A DNA stretch of 13,187 nt, taken from positions 1 through 13,187 of the forward strand of contig JAZQDJ010000066.1 in assembly GCA_045546735.1 (NCBI GenBank). Reading direction: 5' to 3'. A model generated the notes under the pieces. It ran no database searches and was not told the origin of the DNA. It saw only the letters and a list, made by a program, of their open reading frames with translations. Within the stretch, counting starts at the first letter, position 1, and each line of letters opens with the position of its first letter. The position numbers were made by a program, and so were the translations under genes. Below are positions 12,596 through 13,187 of this stretch, one piece after another. This DNA comes from SVFI01 sp045546735. GTDB lineage: Bacteria; Bacillota; Clostridia; Lachnospirales; Lachnospiraceae.

Positions 12596-13187
12596 ATGAT
12601 TTTAATCGGAATTACAGGCGGCGTAGGATGTGGAAAATCGGAAGTTCTGCGTTACCTTAAGGAAACTTATAATGCGCGCATTTTGCTGGCAGATGATGTG
12701 GCAAATCGTTTGAAAGAGCCGGGGATGCCTTGCTATCAGCCGGTGCTTGATTGTCTCGGCAGACAGATTTTGGATGAAAACGGGTTGATTGACAAAGGGA
12801 AGATGGCAAAGGCTATCTTTTCTGAAGACGGCAAGATTGAGGCTGTAAATGCTATTATTCATCCGGCGGTGCGCACGTATATAGAGCAGGAAATCGAAAA
12901 AGAAAGAGAAGAAAAGAAATTTGACTTTTTCTTTTTGGAAGCTGCGCTTCTCATCGAGGAACATTATGATGAGATGATGGATGATATGTGGTATGTATAT
13001 GCCAATGAACAGGCCCGCAGAGAGCGTCTGAAAGTTAGCCGGGGCTATTCAGATGAAAAAACGAATTCCATTATGAAAAAACAACTTTCAGAACAGGAAT
13101 TCAGAGAAAAGTGTAATTTTGTGCTTGATAATTCGGGCAGTTTTGAAGATACAAAGAAACAGATTGACGAAAAGATGGGGGTATACC
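12596..13187 (+). CDS. coaE: Dephospho-CoA kinase (partial, 3' end outside the window)
   Basis: CoaE phosphorylates the 3'-hydroxyl of dephospho-CoA with ATP, the last step of coenzyme A synthesis. The frame is open from ATG 12596 to the window end, 197 complete codons, close to the usual full length of about 200. The N-terminus MILIGITGGVGCGKSEV contains the P-loop GGVGCGKS (residues 8-15). LLADDVANRL carries the conserved Asp pair after the second strand. Also visible are IHPAVR, FFFLEAALLIEE, RRERLKVSRGYSDE in the lid, and LDNSGSFEDTKKQI, the family's C-terminal signature. The start lies one base after the polA stop, with GAGG (12583-12586) inside polA as probable ribosome binding site, so it is very likely co-transcribed with polA. 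That pairing is, from memory, common in Firmicutes. Confidence 0.95.
   Translation, partial: MILIGITGGVGCGKSEVLRYLKETYNARILLADDVANRLKEPGMPCYQPVLDCLGRQILDENGLIDKGKMAKAIFSEDGKIEAVNAIIHPAVRTYIEQEIEKEREEKKFDFFFLEAALLIEEHYDEMMDDMWYVYANEQARRERLKVSRGYSDEKTNSIMKKQLSEQEFREKCNFVLDNSGSFEDTKKQIDEKMGVY

Noticed and set aside
12602..12964. Minus-strand open frame of 120 codons at the window end
   Set aside because: It lies wholly inside coaE, whose P-loop and C-terminal motifs are clear on the + strand.
1..13187. CRISPR array, insertion sequence, prophage or recent transfer
   Set aside because: No spaced direct repeats, transposase, integrase or terminal inverted repeats were seen, and base usage looks uniform across genes.

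Overview
The window is a gene-dense, low-to-medium GC stretch of chromosome. It most likely comes from a Gram-positive anaerobe of the Clostridia, probably Lachnospiraceae. The family call is an inference from purine-rich AGGAGG-type ribosome binding sites, consensus SigA-type promoters, U-rich hairpin terminators, a tRNA-Leu without an encoded CCA, a meso-diaminopimelate dehydrogenase, and a PolA whose proofreading domain looks dead. Every protein gene lies on the + strand; only the tRNA is on the - strand. No gap between genes exceeds about 150 bases. I see no CRISPR array, transposase, prophage gene, rRNA or attachment site. Base composition looks even throughout, so most of this reads as core genome.

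Region 1 (1-3121) is the end of an operon. It holds the tail of an unknown gene, then hisH and hisF (the two subunits of imidazole glycerol phosphate synthase), ung (uracil-DNA glycosylase) and a DHH-family nanoRNase/pAp phosphatase. The genes overlap or nearly touch, and a strong terminator closes the run.

Region 2 (3123-7000) has its own promoter. It encodes a TrmB-like regulator, meso-diaminopimelate dehydrogenase (ddh), diaminopimelate decarboxylase (lysA) and a SUFU-domain protein, and ends in a 12-bp UUCG-capped terminator. The two enzymes perform consecutive last steps to L-lysine, so the regulator probably responds to lysine or cell-wall precursor supply. The SUFU protein is the unexplained member.

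Region 3 (7002-8535) encodes a MarR-family regulator, a flavodoxin-like protein and a NifX/NifB-type metal-cofactor-binding protein with a Cys/His-rich tail. A striking paired operator of GTAATATRTTAC boxes sits in its promoter. This looks like a self-regulated redox or metal-handling operon and is the most promising less-described system here.

Region 4 (8538-9600) has tRNA-Leu(CAA) on the - strand, diverging from a metallo-beta-lactamase-fold hydrolase on the + strand; both promoters can be placed.

Region 5 (9580-13187) encodes a small zinc-finger, single-membrane-helix protein that resembles an anti-sigma factor but has no sigma factor beside it. It is followed by DNA polymerase I (polA) and dephospho-CoA kinase (coaE, cut by the window end). 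A recurring design is that the U-tract of one terminator abuts or overlaps the promoter of the next unit.
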